This document shows positions 43,051 through 52,163 of a DNA stretch of 64,000 nucleotides, one piece after another. The DNA is taken from positions 21,022 through 85,021 of the forward strand of contig CAJWMI010000001.1 of NCBI GenBank assembly GCA_913043185.1, in the 5' to 3' direction. The notes under the pieces are model-generated. The model was given only the letters and a program-made list of their open reading frames with translations. It did not search any database and was not told where the DNA came from. Positions within the stretch are counted from its first letter, which is position 1. Each line of letters starts with the position of its first letter. A program made the position numbers and the translations under genes. This stretch comes from an uncultured Fidelibacterota bacterium. Its GTDB lineage: Bacteria; Marinisomatota; Marinisomatia; Marinisomatales; UBA1611.

Positions 43051-44646
43051 TTAAAGTGTCTCCTTGTCATTAAAAAACTGAATATAAACCTCTTTTGGAG
43101 GCGGGGGCGTTAACAGGCTCACTATCACCAAGACCAAAACAGACAAACCGGCAGCAGGATAGGTAAGCTCCTGTAAAAACGGATGCATTTTGCTAAATCC
43201 TTCCCAGCCAGGGAGAATATAGGTCCACACGATCGTCACACTTGCACCGGTAATAATCGACGCCACCGCACCCTCTTTTGTTGCCCGTTTCCATAAAAAA
43301 GCGGCCAAAAGCGCAGGCGTCAGCGAAGCACCATAAATATTATAGGCCGTAAACGCGGCATTGAGAACGGTCTTAAACTGACTTACCAAAAGGTATGCAA
43401 TCAGACCCAGACCAAGCACGAGAGCCCTGCTGATAAAAATGATCTGCTGCTCACTGGCCTTGGTATTGATATACCTCTGGTAAACATCTCGCGTTAGGTT
43501 TGTTGCTGGGATCAACAAAAATGAGTCCGCGGTTGAGACAATAATTGCCATCATGGTTGACACTAAAAGTAGCCCAATAATTAGTGGGAGTCCTCCGTGC
43601 TTTGCGATAGCAGGGATCACAGACTCACTGCCAGCCTGCCGAGCAGAGAGCATGTCTGCATCCGTAGGCGCATGGCCTGACTGACTCGCTTCAGTTACTA
43701 CCACAGCCTGGCTATCACCGACCAGATCAGGCATTAGACCTTTGTCCGCGGCCACGCTTCCTGTGAGCCCTAAAAAGGAAATGCTGGACTCTAGAATGAT
43801 CACACCAATAATCCAGAAAAAGACAGCCTTTTTCGCTGAGCCGCCATCCTTGGCGCTAAAGATCCGCTGGTACATGTTCGCGTCACCCATAAGCAAAAGC
43901 ATCGTAGGCACAAAAAAGCTGATCGCTATAATCGGCCCAGAAATGTCTCCCACTCTTTCCGATGACCAGTTACCAAACGTGCTCCACTTTCCTGCCTGAT
44001 CGGCGACCGCAATAATCTCGCCAATGCCGCCAACATTGTAGACCATATACCCAAGCGCTGCCAGGGTTCCTATGGTCATCAGCACACCGTTAACCACATC
44101 GGTATAGACCACAGAAAACATCCCCGCTAGCACGGTATATGATATCGCAAACACAGCCGTAATCACGATACCAGCCTCAAGTGAAATATTTCCATCCGAG
44201 ACCATAGAAAGTACCTTTCCCCCGCCTCTGAATTGGTAGGACACGATCGTCAGATAGGCGACGACTGTCGTAATTGTAGCAAGAACCGCAGCCGTTCTTC
44301 CATAGCGTATTTCAAAAATATCTGGGACAGTAACCTTACCAAAGTTCCGGATTCTTTTGGCAATAAAATAAATAAGGGCGATACCAAGCCAGGCGCCTCC
44401 GCTTGACCAGAGCGCGGCCGGACCATTTCTGTACCCTAGTCCCGCACCACTGAATAATGATCCGCTACCCATCCACGTAGCGAGCAAGGTTCCAACCAGA
44501 ATGTACCAGGGCAGTATCCTCCCGGCGACCATAAAGTCTTCACTGTTTTTGACCATTTTGGTTTTGTAGACACCTACACCAACCAGGGCAAAGAGATAGA
44601 TCGCGATGGAGACGGTATAAATCATAGCGCCATAACTTATCTGCAT
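43051..44646 (-). CDS. Sodium:solute symporter (SSS family)
   Basis: The 531-residue protein has about 13 membrane helices and the layout of SSS transporters: an early MVAGRILPWYILVGTLLATW region, GGAWLGIALIYFIAKR, a VPTMLLLMGDANMYQRIFSA segment and an AFTAYNIYGASLTPALLAAF segment. An Ala- and Gln-rich loop (about 315-345) is unusual. It would take up a small organic solute with sodium. It begins the run leading to the MauG-beta-helix gene (six-base gap) and is divergent from the DUF255 lipoprotein gene. The solute cannot be told. Confidence 0.87.
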   Translation of the reverse strand: MQISYGAMIYTVSIAIYLFALVGVGVYKTKMVKNSEDFMVAGRILPWYILVGTLLATWMGSGSLFSGAGLGYRNGPAALWSSGGAWLGIALIYFIAKRIRNFGKVTVPDIFEIRYGRTAAVLATITTVVAYLTIVSYQFRGGGKVLSMVSDGNISLEAGIVITAVFAISYTVLAGMFSVVYTDVVNGVLMTIGTLAALGYMVYNVGGIGEIIAVADQAGKWSTFGNWSSERVGDISGPIIAISFFVPTMLLLMGDANMYQRIFSAKDGGSAKKAVFFWIIGVIILESSISFLGLTGSVAADKGLMPDLVGDSQAVVVTEASQSGHAPTDADMLSARQAGSESVIPAIAKHGGLPLIIGLLLVSTMMAIIVSTADSFLLIPATNLTRDVYQRYINTKASEQQIIFISRALVLGLGLIAYLLVSQFKTVLNAAFTAYNIYGASLTPALLAAFLWKRATKEGAVASIITGASVTIVWTYILPGWEGFSKMHPFLQELTYPAAGLSVLVLVIVSLLTPPPPKEVYIQFFNDKETL

Positions 44647-44741
44647 CTGAAAACTAAATACAGAACTATTTATTTAATCATTTATTATAAATTGCGCACT
44701 ATGACTATAAGCGATTACACATATTTCCAATAATAACCATC

Positions 44742-46895
44742 GTGATTAAACATCTAACCTTATTAATTTTTACTCTTACACTTTCTACCAGCTGTGCGAA
44801 AAAAGAAAAACCAGAAAACAGTAGCATGAACCGACTAGCAGACTCTCAGAGTCCATACCTTCTGCAGCATAAGAGCAACCCCGTTGACTGGTATCCATGG
44901 GGAGAGGAGGCTTTTGAAAAGGCCAAACAAGAGAACAAGCCAATCTTCTTATCGATCGGCTATTCTACGTGTCACTGGTGCCACGTGATGGAGCATGAAT
45001 CGTTTGAGGATGAGCAAGTGGCCAAGCTGATGAACGATAGCTTTGTCTCTGTAAAAGTAGACAGAGAGGAAATGCCTGAGGTAGACCACGTATATATGTC
45101 TGTCTGCCAGGCGATGACCGGAAGAGGCGGGTGGCCGCTGACGATTGTAATGTCGCCAGACAAAGAGCCTTTCTTTGCCGGCACTTATTTCCCAAAAACT
45201 GGGCGCGGAAACCAGCCCGGAATGTTAGAGCTACTTCCCTCGCTGACGAACGCATGGAATAATAAAAGGGACGACATCCAAAAGACCATTGACCAGATTC
45301 ACAGCTTCCTGAAAAACACAAACAACACAAAGCCAGGGAGCAAACTAAATCGAGCAGTTGTAACCGATGCGTTTGGTGATTTTATTGAACGATTTGACAG
45401 CGATTTTGGAGGATTTGGAAAAGCGCCTAAGTTTCCCTCGCCCCATAATCTGATATTCTTGCTTCGCTACCACAAAGCCTATGGGGATCCCATGGCAAAG
45501 ACGATGGCAGAAAAAACACTCTCCAGAATGCGCCTCGGCGGTATTTTTGATCATATTGGTCTCGGATTTCATAGATACTCTACAGACCAGAAATGGTTTC
45601 TACCTCATTTTGAAAAAATGCTCTATGACCAGGCGATGATCTCTATGGCCTATTTGGAAGCCTTTGAGCTGACCAATAAACAAGAATATGCCGAAATTGC
45701 TAGGGAAATATTTACCTATGTGCTCCGAGATATGACCGATAAAAAAGGTGGCTTCTACTCCGCAGAGGATGCAGACAGTGAAGGCGAAGAGGGAAAGTTC
45801 TATGTTTGGACCAGTGAAGAGGTAGATCAATTTTTAGGCGCAAAGCAGGGAAAGCAATTCACAGAAATATTTGGGTTTAATGACGAGGGAAACTTCCATG
45901 ATGAGGCAACAGGTCAGCTAACCGGCAGTAATATCCCCTATTTAAAAACAAAACTCTCAACCTATGCTAAGAAGAATGATATAGACCCTGAAATGCTTAA
46001 GGAAACAATAGAAAAAAATAGAATGACCCTATTTAATCAAAGAGAAAAAAGGATCCACCCTCTTAAGGATGATAAAATACTTACAGACTGGAACGGACTT
46101 ATGATCGCTGCCTTGGCCAATGGTGGGAAAATTCTGAAAGATGAGACCTATACCAATGCCGCTGAAAAAGCAGCGAATTTCATACTTGCAAACCTGAAAG
46201 ACGATAACGGAAGACTGTTTAAACGCTATCGAAATGGATCAGCCGGTTTGCAGCCGCATATTGATGACTATGCATTTTTTATTTGGGGACTTCTAGACCT
46301 CTATGAGGCCAGATTTGAGACGCACTATTTAAGGTCTGCTATAGACCTGGCAGAGACCATGGTCTCTGACTTTTTGGATAAAGAAAGTGGAGGCTTTTTC
46401 ATTGGACCTGAAAACGGTGAAAAACTCATTGTCAGGGCAAAAGATAGCTACGATGGTGCGATACCATCAGGCAATGCTGTCGCGGCCATGAGCTGTACCA
46501 GGATCGGCAAGTTCACCGGCGACATGAAATGGGAAGATATTGCACAAAATACATTCCTCGCCTTCTCAGATGGGATAAACAGAGTCCCATCAGCCCACTC
46601 GTCAATGCTGACATCGTTTATGTTCGGCCTAGAAAATCCAAAAGAGATAGTGGTCGTTGCCAAAGAAAAAAATCCTGATTCTATTAACTCCGTAAGAAAA
46701 ATACAGGATATCTACAACCCCCACAGCATTATTATTTTCAAAGAATTAAATAATGATGCTGGTCTAGATACGATCGCACCCTGGACCTCAATGCACGATA
46801 CTATTGATGATAAGACTACCTTTTACGTATGCGAAAACTTTGCATGTAAAAGACCTACCACTGACCTAAAAACTGCTATAAAATATCTACAATAG
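44742..46895 (+). CDS. DUF255 thioredoxin-domain protein (YyaL/SPATA20 family), lipoprotein form
   Basis: The 717-residue protein starts at GTG 44742 and has a lipoprotein-type leader (STSC, Cys18) before the usual family start ([25 protein letters not shown]). The DUF255 thioredoxin domain has CHWC (77-80) in [17 protein letters not shown] and is followed by an (alpha/alpha)6-type domain of about 500 residues. Homologues are usually cytosolic and lack this leader, so this copy appears to be moved to the envelope. If the leader is wrong, the ATG at 44826 gives a normal cytosolic protein. The exact enzymatic role is not established. Confidence 0.88.
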   Translation: MIKHLTLLIFTLTLSTSCAKKEKPENSSMNRLADSQSPYLLQHKSNPVDWYPWGEEAFEKAKQENKPIFLSIGYSTCHWCHVMEHESFEDEQVAKLMNDSFVSVKVDREEMPEVDHVYMSVCQAMTGRGGWPLTIVMSPDKEPFFAGTYFPKTGRGNQPGMLELLPSLTNAWNNKRDDIQKTIDQIHSFLKNTNNTKPGSKLNRAVVTDAFGDFIERFDSDFGGFGKAPKFPSPHNLIFLLRYHKAYGDPMAKTMAEKTLSRMRLGGIFDHIGLGFHRYSTDQKWFLPHFEKMLYDQAMISMAYLEAFELTNKQEYAEIAREIFTYVLRDMTDKKGGFYSAEDADSEGEEGKFYVWTSEEVDQFLGAKQGKQFTEIFGFNDEGNFHDEATGQLTGSNIPYLKTKLSTYAKKNDIDPEMLKETIEKNRMTLFNQREKRIHPLKDDKILTDWNGLMIAALANGGKILKDETYTNAAEKAANFILANLKDDNGRLFKRYRNGSAGLQPHIDDYAFFIWGLLDLYEARFETHYLRSAIDLAETMVSDFLDKESGGFFIGPENGEKLIVRAKDSYDGAIPSGNAVAAMSCTRIGKFTGDMKWEDIAQNTFLAFSDGINRVPSAHSSMLTSFMFGLENPKEIVVVAKEKNPDSINSVRKIQDIYNPHSIIIFKELNNDAGLDTIAPWTSMHDTIDDKTTFYVCENFACKRPTTDLKTAIKYLQ

Positions 46896-46898
46896 ATT

Positions 46899-46935
46899 AA
46901 CCAATTATATTTTTTCCAAATTAACGTAATTGGTT
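46899..46935 (+). terminator. Possible weak terminator hairpin
   Basis: Nine-base perfect arms (AACCAATTA and TAATTGGTT) with a 19-base loop, followed by TTTT. It sits in the 59-base gap between the DUF255 gene and the symporter gene. The AT-rich stem and long loop make it weak. Confidence 0.3.
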
Positions 46936-46954
46936 TTACATTGGGGCTCTGATT

Positions 46955-48247
46955 ATGAAAAATCTTGCTCTACATTGGAAAATTATTATCGGACTTATCG
47001 CTGGGCTTGTCTACGGAGTCATCAGCGCATCAGCCGGATGGGGGTCATTTACAACAGCATGGATAGCCCCGTTTGGTACAATATTTATTAACCTACTAAA
47101 GCTCATAGCGGTCCCTCTTGTCTTTGCCTCTTTGGTGACAGGGGTTGCCTCTCTATCGGACACAAAAAAATTATCTAGGATCGGTGGAAAAACGATTACC
47201 ATCTATATTTCAACGACAATTGTTTCCGTGCTCATTGGTCTTTTCCTGGTGAACTTTTTTCAGCCTGGTGCTCAAATACCAAGCGAAATGAAAACAGAGC
47301 TTCAGGCGACCTATGAAAAAAATGTGGAAACAAAAACAACCAGCGCTCAAAAGGTAAAAGGCAGAGGACCACTGAAGCCTATCGTGGACATGGTTCCAAG
47401 TAATGTGATCTCATCAGCATCCAATAACAAAAACATGCTCCAGATTGTGTTTGTTGCCATACTCGTTGGAATTGGTTTGATTCAAATACCCAAAGATAAA
47501 TCAAAAATCTTCTTAGGATTTTTTGAGGGTTTAAACGATGTCGTGCTTAAAGTGATTGACATGATAATGCTCATGGCTCCGATAGGAGTTTTTGCTTTAA
47601 TCGCGCAAACCATTAACAAGGTAGTTGGTGACAATATCAGTCAGGTTGTCGATCTAATGAGCGCCCTGGGATTTTATATGTTTACCCTGATTCTGGGTTT
47701 GATAGTCCACGTATGTATCAGCTATGTGTTTCTCCTCAAGTACTATACAAAAATGCCTCTTCAATATTTTTTCAAGGGTATAGCTCCCGCCCAGCTGCTT
47801 GGTTTTTCAACCAGCTCAAGCGGAGCAACATTGCCTATTACCATGGAATGCTGTGAGGATGAGCTTGGAGTCTCTGAAGAAATTTCATCCTTTGTTCTTC
47901 CTCTGGGTGCAACAATTAATATGGACGGCACTGCACAATACCAGGCAGTAGCAGCCGTGTTTATATCTCAAGCTTTGGGTATGGACCTAACCATTGGAGA
48001 CCAGCTTACAATTATCTTGACTACGGTTCTGGCATCGATCGGCACGGCCGCTGTGCCAGCAGCAGGAATAATTATGCTGATTATTATACTCGAATCTGTC
48101 GGTGTCCCAAGTGCCGGTGTCGCACTGATTCTTGGTGTGGACAGGATACTGGATATGGCCAGGACAACGGTCAATGTTACAGGAGACGCAGCCGTGGCAG
48201 TGTCCGTTGCAAGCAGCGAAAATCAATTAAAATCATATAATAAATAA
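46955..48247 (+). CDS. Dicarboxylate/amino-acid:cation symporter (SDF/DAACS family)
   Basis: The 430-residue protein shows the SDF layout with eight helices and re-entrant loops: the serine-rich hairpin GFSTSSSGATLPITM, the binding helix motif INMDGTAQYQAVAAVFISQA and a C-terminal DRILDMARTTVNVTGDAAVA. It takes up glutamate/aspartate or C4-dicarboxylates with sodium or protons. It follows the DUF255 gene on the same strand. The aspartate and asparagine residues in the last helix (DMARTTVNVTGD) are typical of the family. Choosing between dicarboxylate and amino-acid substrates is not possible here. Confidence 0.92.
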   Translation: MKNLALHWKIIIGLIAGLVYGVISASAGWGSFTTAWIAPFGTIFINLLKLIAVPLVFASLVTGVASLSDTKKLSRIGGKTITIYISTTIVSVLIGLFLVNFFQPGAQIPSEMKTELQATYEKNVETKTTSAQKVKGRGPLKPIVDMVPSNVISSASNNKNMLQIVFVAILVGIGLIQIPKDKSKIFLGFFEGLNDVVLKVIDMIMLMAPIGVFALIAQTINKVVGDNISQVVDLMSALGFYMFTLILGLIVHVCISYVFLLKYYTKMPLQYFFKGIAPAQLLGFSTSSSGATLPITMECCEDELGVSEEISSFVLPLGATINMDGTAQYQAVAAVFISQALGMDLTIGDQLTIILTTVLASIGTAAVPAAGIIMLIIILESVGVPSAGVALILGVDRILDMARTTVNVTGDAAVAVSVASSENQLKSYNK

Positions 48248-48299
48248 TGGTTTTTAGTAATAAATAAGAGGAATAAGTTCCGGGACAATTAAATAAAAA

Positions 48300-48480
48300 A
48301 TAATTGGGCAGGTTCTGTTATTCCAGGATCTACAAATAATATCTAAAGGAGGCTGTACTCCGTTTTCAAAAAACAGGCCTTTCCGTTTAATATAAATTGG
48401 ATCAAGGAAGTTTGCTGAAAGCGGGAGGCCACCACCGTTCTATAAACAAAGACGGGTCCTGAAAACTACCTGCCCATTTA
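48300..48480 (+). ncRNA. Candidate structured RNA upstream of HMG-CoA reductase
   Basis: The gap between two genes folds into an enclosed structure. A nine-base perfect outer helix (TGGGCAGGT 48305-48313 with ACCTGCCCA 48468-48476) is followed by a second helix (CAGGATC 48324-48330 with GGTCCTG 48455-48461). An inner hairpin can form (AAAGG 48345-48349 with CCTTT 48478-equivalent arm at 48378-48382, and CTGT with ACAG). The segment is more GC-rich than the surrounding gaps. The overall size (about 172 bases) and rod-like closing would fit a 6S-type RNA, but no diagnostic 6S sequence was recognised. A cis-acting leader is equally possible because the ATG lies 17 bases after the outer helix. 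Confidence 0.45.
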
Positions 48481-48493
48481 TTGAAAAAACCTA

Positions 48494-49654
48494 ATGAGCG
48501 AAAATAACAACGGTAAAAGAAATAGGATACCAAGAGGATACACTGCCGAAGATTCACAGAGGCGTCTTGAATGGCTGAAAAGTGAACAAGATTTCGATCT
48601 TCAAGACCTTCCCGGTAACGACCCGGAAGAACTAAAAGGAATTATCGAAAATCATGTAGGATATATGAAAATCCCTATGGCAATTGTGGGCCCTGCGATG
48701 ATTAATGGTAAATATGCCAATGGGAAATTTTCCATCCCCCTATGCACCATAGAAGGCACCCTAGCCGCATCAATGAATAGAGGTCTCTATGCCTCCTCTC
48801 TATGTGGTGGAATAAATGTCAAACACTTCAGACAAGAGCTCTCCAGATCACCAATTTTTATATTTGACGATTTAAATAAAAGCGAAGAGTTTCAGGCCTG
48901 GATAAATAAAAATACTGAAGAAATTATTAAGGCTGCGCAGTCGACTACAAAACACGGAAAAATTCTAAGGATAGACCAGCACGCTATTCAGAATTATGTG
49001 CTTCTTGATTTTATCCTCGACACTGGAAATGCAGCAGGACAGAATATGGTGACTCTGGCTACCAATGTTGCCTGTGACTACATTAAACAGCAAACAGGAC
49101 AGGATTTTTTCCTTGACTCAAATTTAGCCAGCGACAAAAAAGCATCTTACCGGAATTTAATATTGGGAAGAGGACACGGGGTTATAGCAGAGACACATGT
49201 GAGTAAATCAGTCATGACAAGAGTGTTAAACGTTGACCCAGACTTTATCATCAAAAACTGGACTTATTTCCCGATAGTATCTGCGATGGCAGGAACGCAT
49301 GGCAATGCTATACATGTTTCTAATGCATTAACAGCTATTTACCTAGCAACTGGCCAGGATACAGCCTGTGTTGCAGAAAACTCGATTGGACACTTTACCA
49401 TAGAAAAAGTTGATGACGGTATTACATGGCGCCTGACTCTTCCGTCACTTACTGTTGGCACTGTTGGAGGCGGAACCAGATTAAATCAGCAACAACAAAA
49501 TCTACAACTATTAGGCTGTGATAATGGTGAACACACATCCAGAAAACTAGCGGAGATTATTGCCGCTGCAGCGCTGGGGCTTGAAATTTCCTTAGGCTCA
49601 GCCATAATGTCGCACACATGGACCAGTGCACATATGAAATACGGTAGAAAATAA
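48494..49654 (+). CDS. Hydroxymethylglutaryl-CoA reductase
   Basis: The 386-residue protein has the family signatures: catalytic E87 in CTIEGTLAASMNRG, the Asp region LDTGNAAGQNM (D176), catalytic Lys in SDKKASYRN (215/216), AMAGTHGNAIHVSNALTAIYLATGQD, GTVGGGTRL and C-terminal histidines (H374, H380). It interconverts HMG-CoA and mevalonate. No Shine-Dalgarno sequence precedes the ATG. It heads a four-gene run with ether-lipid-type genes, 12 bases before PlsC. No other mevalonate-pathway gene is in the window. It could work in isoprenoid synthesis or, by context, in handling HMG-CoA from branched-chain degradation. Confidence 0.88.
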   Translation: MSENNNGKRNRIPRGYTAEDSQRRLEWLKSEQDFDLQDLPGNDPEELKGIIENHVGYMKIPMAIVGPAMINGKYANGKFSIPLCTIEGTLAASMNRGLYASSLCGGINVKHFRQELSRSPIFIFDDLNKSEEFQAWINKNTEEIIKAAQSTTKHGKILRIDQHAIQNYVLLDFILDTGNAAGQNMVTLATNVACDYIKQQTGQDFFLDSNLASDKKASYRNLILGRGHGVIAETHVSKSVMTRVLNVDPDFIIKNWTYFPIVSAMAGTHGNAIHVSNALTAIYLATGQDTACVAENSIGHFTIEKVDDGITWRLTLPSLTVGTVGGGTRLNQQQQNLQLLGCDNGEHTSRKLAEIIAAAALGLEISLGSAIMSHTWTSAHMKYGRK

Positions 49655-49666
49655 AACAACCACCGT

Positions 49667-50395
49667 ATGAACGTACTTGATAACCCCAAGTATTCTCATT
49701 TATTAAAGCGTCAACCTTTCTATCACCGTATCGGAAAAACGTTATTATATAACTGGGCAAAATTTATTTTTATGTGGTACACACCCTTACGGGTTTCCGG
49801 GAAGAAAAATATACCAGATGAGTCTTTTATCTTTTGCAGCAATCATAATGCCCACTTAGACGTTATTGCTCTATCCTTATCTGCAGATAAAAATTTCAAT
49901 CATATTGGCATGCTGGCCGCGAAAGACTATTGGTTTGATAGTTGGCTAAGAAGAAATATAATGAAGCCAGTTATGAACCTGATACCGCTTGGACGCAAAT
50001 CAGGCTCTGGTAAAGATATTACCTTTGAAGAGACTCTAAAACTTTCAAATGGTTTTATGGACGTTGGTAAACGTTGCATCATTATTTTCCCTGAAGGGAG
50101 CAGAGGTGAACCAGATGTTATGACAAGATTTAGAAAGGGCCCTGCAAGACTAGCGATTGGCCTTAATAAACCAATACTCCCAGCGGTAATCACCGGTTCG
50201 GGAAGGTCTTGGCCTAAAGGAAAGATTTTTTTTAGACCTGGTAAAATTCATGTTTACATTCTAGAGGCTCTGTATCCGGAATCATTTATCAATAGTGATA
50301 GTGAAGATAAAAAAGATCTCTTTGGCGTAGCAGAACGAATGACAGCAGAACTAGAAAATAGAATAAAAACGAAAATAAAAGATTTAAATGAGTGA
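49667..50395 (+). CDS. plsC: 1-acyl-sn-glycerol-3-phosphate acyltransferase (PlsC family)
   Basis: The 242-residue protein has the acyltransferase motifs HX4D (H60-D65 in SNHNAHLDVIAL) and FPEGSRG (141-147). It would acylate the sn-2 position of a 1-acyl- or 1-alkyl-glycerol-3-phosphate. It overlaps the alkyl-DHAP synthase-like gene by eight bases, so it may be the acyltransferase dedicated to 1-alkyl-glycerol-3-phosphate. A central hydrophobic segment suits membrane association. Other lysophospholipid acyltransferases are possible from sequence alone. Confidence 0.88.
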   Translation: MNVLDNPKYSHLLKRQPFYHRIGKTLLYNWAKFIFMWYTPLRVSGKKNIPDESFIFCSNHNAHLDVIALSLSADKNFNHIGMLAAKDYWFDSWLRRNIMKPVMNLIPLGRKSGSGKDITFEETLKLSNGFMDVGKRCIIIFPEGSRGEPDVMTRFRKGPARLAIGLNKPILPAVITGSGRSWPKGKIFFRPGKIHVYILEALYPESFINSDSEDKKDLFGVAERMTAELENRIKTKIKDLNE

Positions 50396-52151
50396 AAATA
50401 AAGACACTAAGTTTTTTGGAGTGAATGATTCTTTATGGGGTCATAAATGGGGTTTCAAAGACTCTCAGTTCATTATAAATGATGATGGATCTGTGACCTT
50501 TACTGGAGACAGATACAAAGGCGTTTCAGGGGAGAATTTGCCATATTTGGTGCCCTTTGTTGAAGGAATCCTGGATATTAAAATAAAAACAAAACCATAT
50601 TTCCATGAAATAAAAAAGAAGCAGGTTAGCGATAAGAATATTAATCAAGCCTTTATGGATGAAATTAAATCTAGCTTCAACAGTGACCAGTATACAGTTG
50701 AAGATAGTGAGCGGATACTTCATAGCCATGGTCAAAATGGTCCGGATGAAGTATTCAAAGTCTTGTACAATAAACTACAAAAGTTGTCAGACCTTGTCTT
50801 TTATATTGAGTCTGAGGATGACGTAAAAAAATTAATTGATCTGGCCAAAAAGCATAACGTTTGTCTGGTCCCATTTGGAGGAGGTACTAACGTTACAAAC
50901 GCGCTAAAGCTTCCAAAAAAAGAAAATAGAATGATCGTTTCTGTTGACACTAGAAGAATGAATAAGATTGAATCTTTGGACAAAGATAATTTACTGGTCA
51001 CGGTCCAGGCAGGTATTACTGGCAAACTATTAGAAGAAAAGCTGCAAAAAGAAGGCTACACAGTAGGGCACGAGCCTGACAGCATTGAGCTTTCTACACT
51101 AGGTGGATGGATATCTACAAATGCCGCTGGAATGAAAAAGAATCGTTATGGGAATATTGAAGACATTGTTCAGAATGTTACAATGGTCACCCCAAATGGC
51201 TCTATCAATCAGATTGAACCACTTGTTAGATCCTCCATAGGTATTAAAACACAAAATCTATTATTTGGATCTGAGGGAAATATAGGAATCATTACAAAAG
51301 CTACACTCAGGATGCACAAGCTCCCAGAGTGTTCAGATTATGAATCAGTGGTACTTAGAGACTGGGACACTGGAATAAATTTCATGTTTGAGATCGCTCA
51401 CTCAAGCTCTGTTCCGGCCAGCTCTAGAATGCTTGACAGCCTGCATTTTCAGTTTGGCAGTGCGCTCAAACCAGAAAAAGATAACTTCGCCAAGTTCATG
51501 AGCAAAGTGCAAAAATTCGTGTTCAAGTTAAAAGGTTTTGATCCTGATAAATTTGTTGCAGCTGTTTTTAAACTAGAGGGCTCTACCTCAGAAGTAAAAT
51601 ACCAAAGAAAAAATATAAAAAGGCTATCTAAAAAATATGGTGGTCTTATTGGCGGAGGAAAAGAGGGTAAAGTTGGTTATAATATCACGATGGTAATTGC
51701 CTATATCCGGGAATTTTTTGTGCCACAAGGTATACTTGGTGAGACCCTAGAAACAGCCGTACCATGGTCAAATATCAATCAGGTCAAAGATGAAGCAAAT
51801 AAACTTCTAGTTGATCTACATAAAAAATATAATCTTCCTGGAAAGCCATTTTTCTGTTCAAGAGTTTCAAAAGTATATCACTCTGGAATATGTATGTATA
51901 ATACGGTTGCCATAAATGTAAGAGGTATCGATAACCCTGAAAAAGTATTTAGCAAAATTGAACACGCACTTCGAGAATGTTTTATTAAAAATGGGGGATC
52001 TATCTCGCACCATCATGGAGTAGGCAAATTAAGAAAAGATTTTATGCCTGATACGATCTCCAATGGGAGCATACAGATGATACAAAGTATTAAAAAATCT
52101 CAAGACCCAAATAATATTTTTGGTATTAATAATAATATAATTTCTGACTAA
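50388..52151 (+). CDS. Alkyldihydroxyacetonephosphate synthase-like FAD enzyme
   Basis: The 587-residue protein matches the peroxisomal alkyl-DHAP synthase (AGPS) from end to end. An N-terminal WGHKWGFKDSQFIINDDG region is followed by the FAD site VPFGGGTNVTNA (residues 161-172). Then come LLVTVQAGITGKLLEEKL, HEPDSIELSTLGGWISTNAA, GMKKNRYGNIEDIV and FGSEGNIGIITKATLRM. The C-terminal part has GGSISHHHGVGKLRKDF with the active-site His triplet (541-543). The enzyme swaps the acyl chain of acyl-DHAP for a fatty alcohol, making the ether bond. It overlaps plsC by eight bases and is 12 bases before a reductase-like SDR gene. Confidence 0.88.
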   Translation: MSENKDTKFFGVNDSLWGHKWGFKDSQFIINDDGSVTFTGDRYKGVSGENLPYLVPFVEGILDIKIKTKPYFHEIKKKQVSDKNINQAFMDEIKSSFNSDQYTVEDSERILHSHGQNGPDEVFKVLYNKLQKLSDLVFYIESEDDVKKLIDLAKKHNVCLVPFGGGTNVTNALKLPKKENRMIVSVDTRRMNKIESLDKDNLLVTVQAGITGKLLEEKLQKEGYTVGHEPDSIELSTLGGWISTNAAGMKKNRYGNIEDIVQNVTMVTPNGSINQIEPLVRSSIGIKTQNLLFGSEGNIGIITKATLRMHKLPECSDYESVVLRDWDTGINFMFEIAHSSSVPASSRMLDSLHFQFGSALKPEKDNFAKFMSKVQKFVFKLKGFDPDKFVAAVFKLEGSTSEVKYQRKNIKRLSKKYGGLIGGGKEGKVGYNITMVIAYIREFFVPQGILGETLETAVPWSNINQVKDEANKLLVDLHKKYNLPGKPFFCSRVSKVYHSGICMYNTVAINVRGIDNPEKVFSKIEHALRECFIKNGGSISHHHGVGKLRKDFMPDTISNGSIQMIQSIKKSQDPNNIFGINNNIISD

Positions 52152-52163
52152 TAAGTCTATCCG

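Noticed and set aside
48300..48480. Assignment of the structured RNA as RNase P, SRP RNA or tmRNA
   Set aside because: None of the conserved cores of these RNAs (for example the SRP GGAA-loop motif or tmRNA tRNA-like ends) was found.
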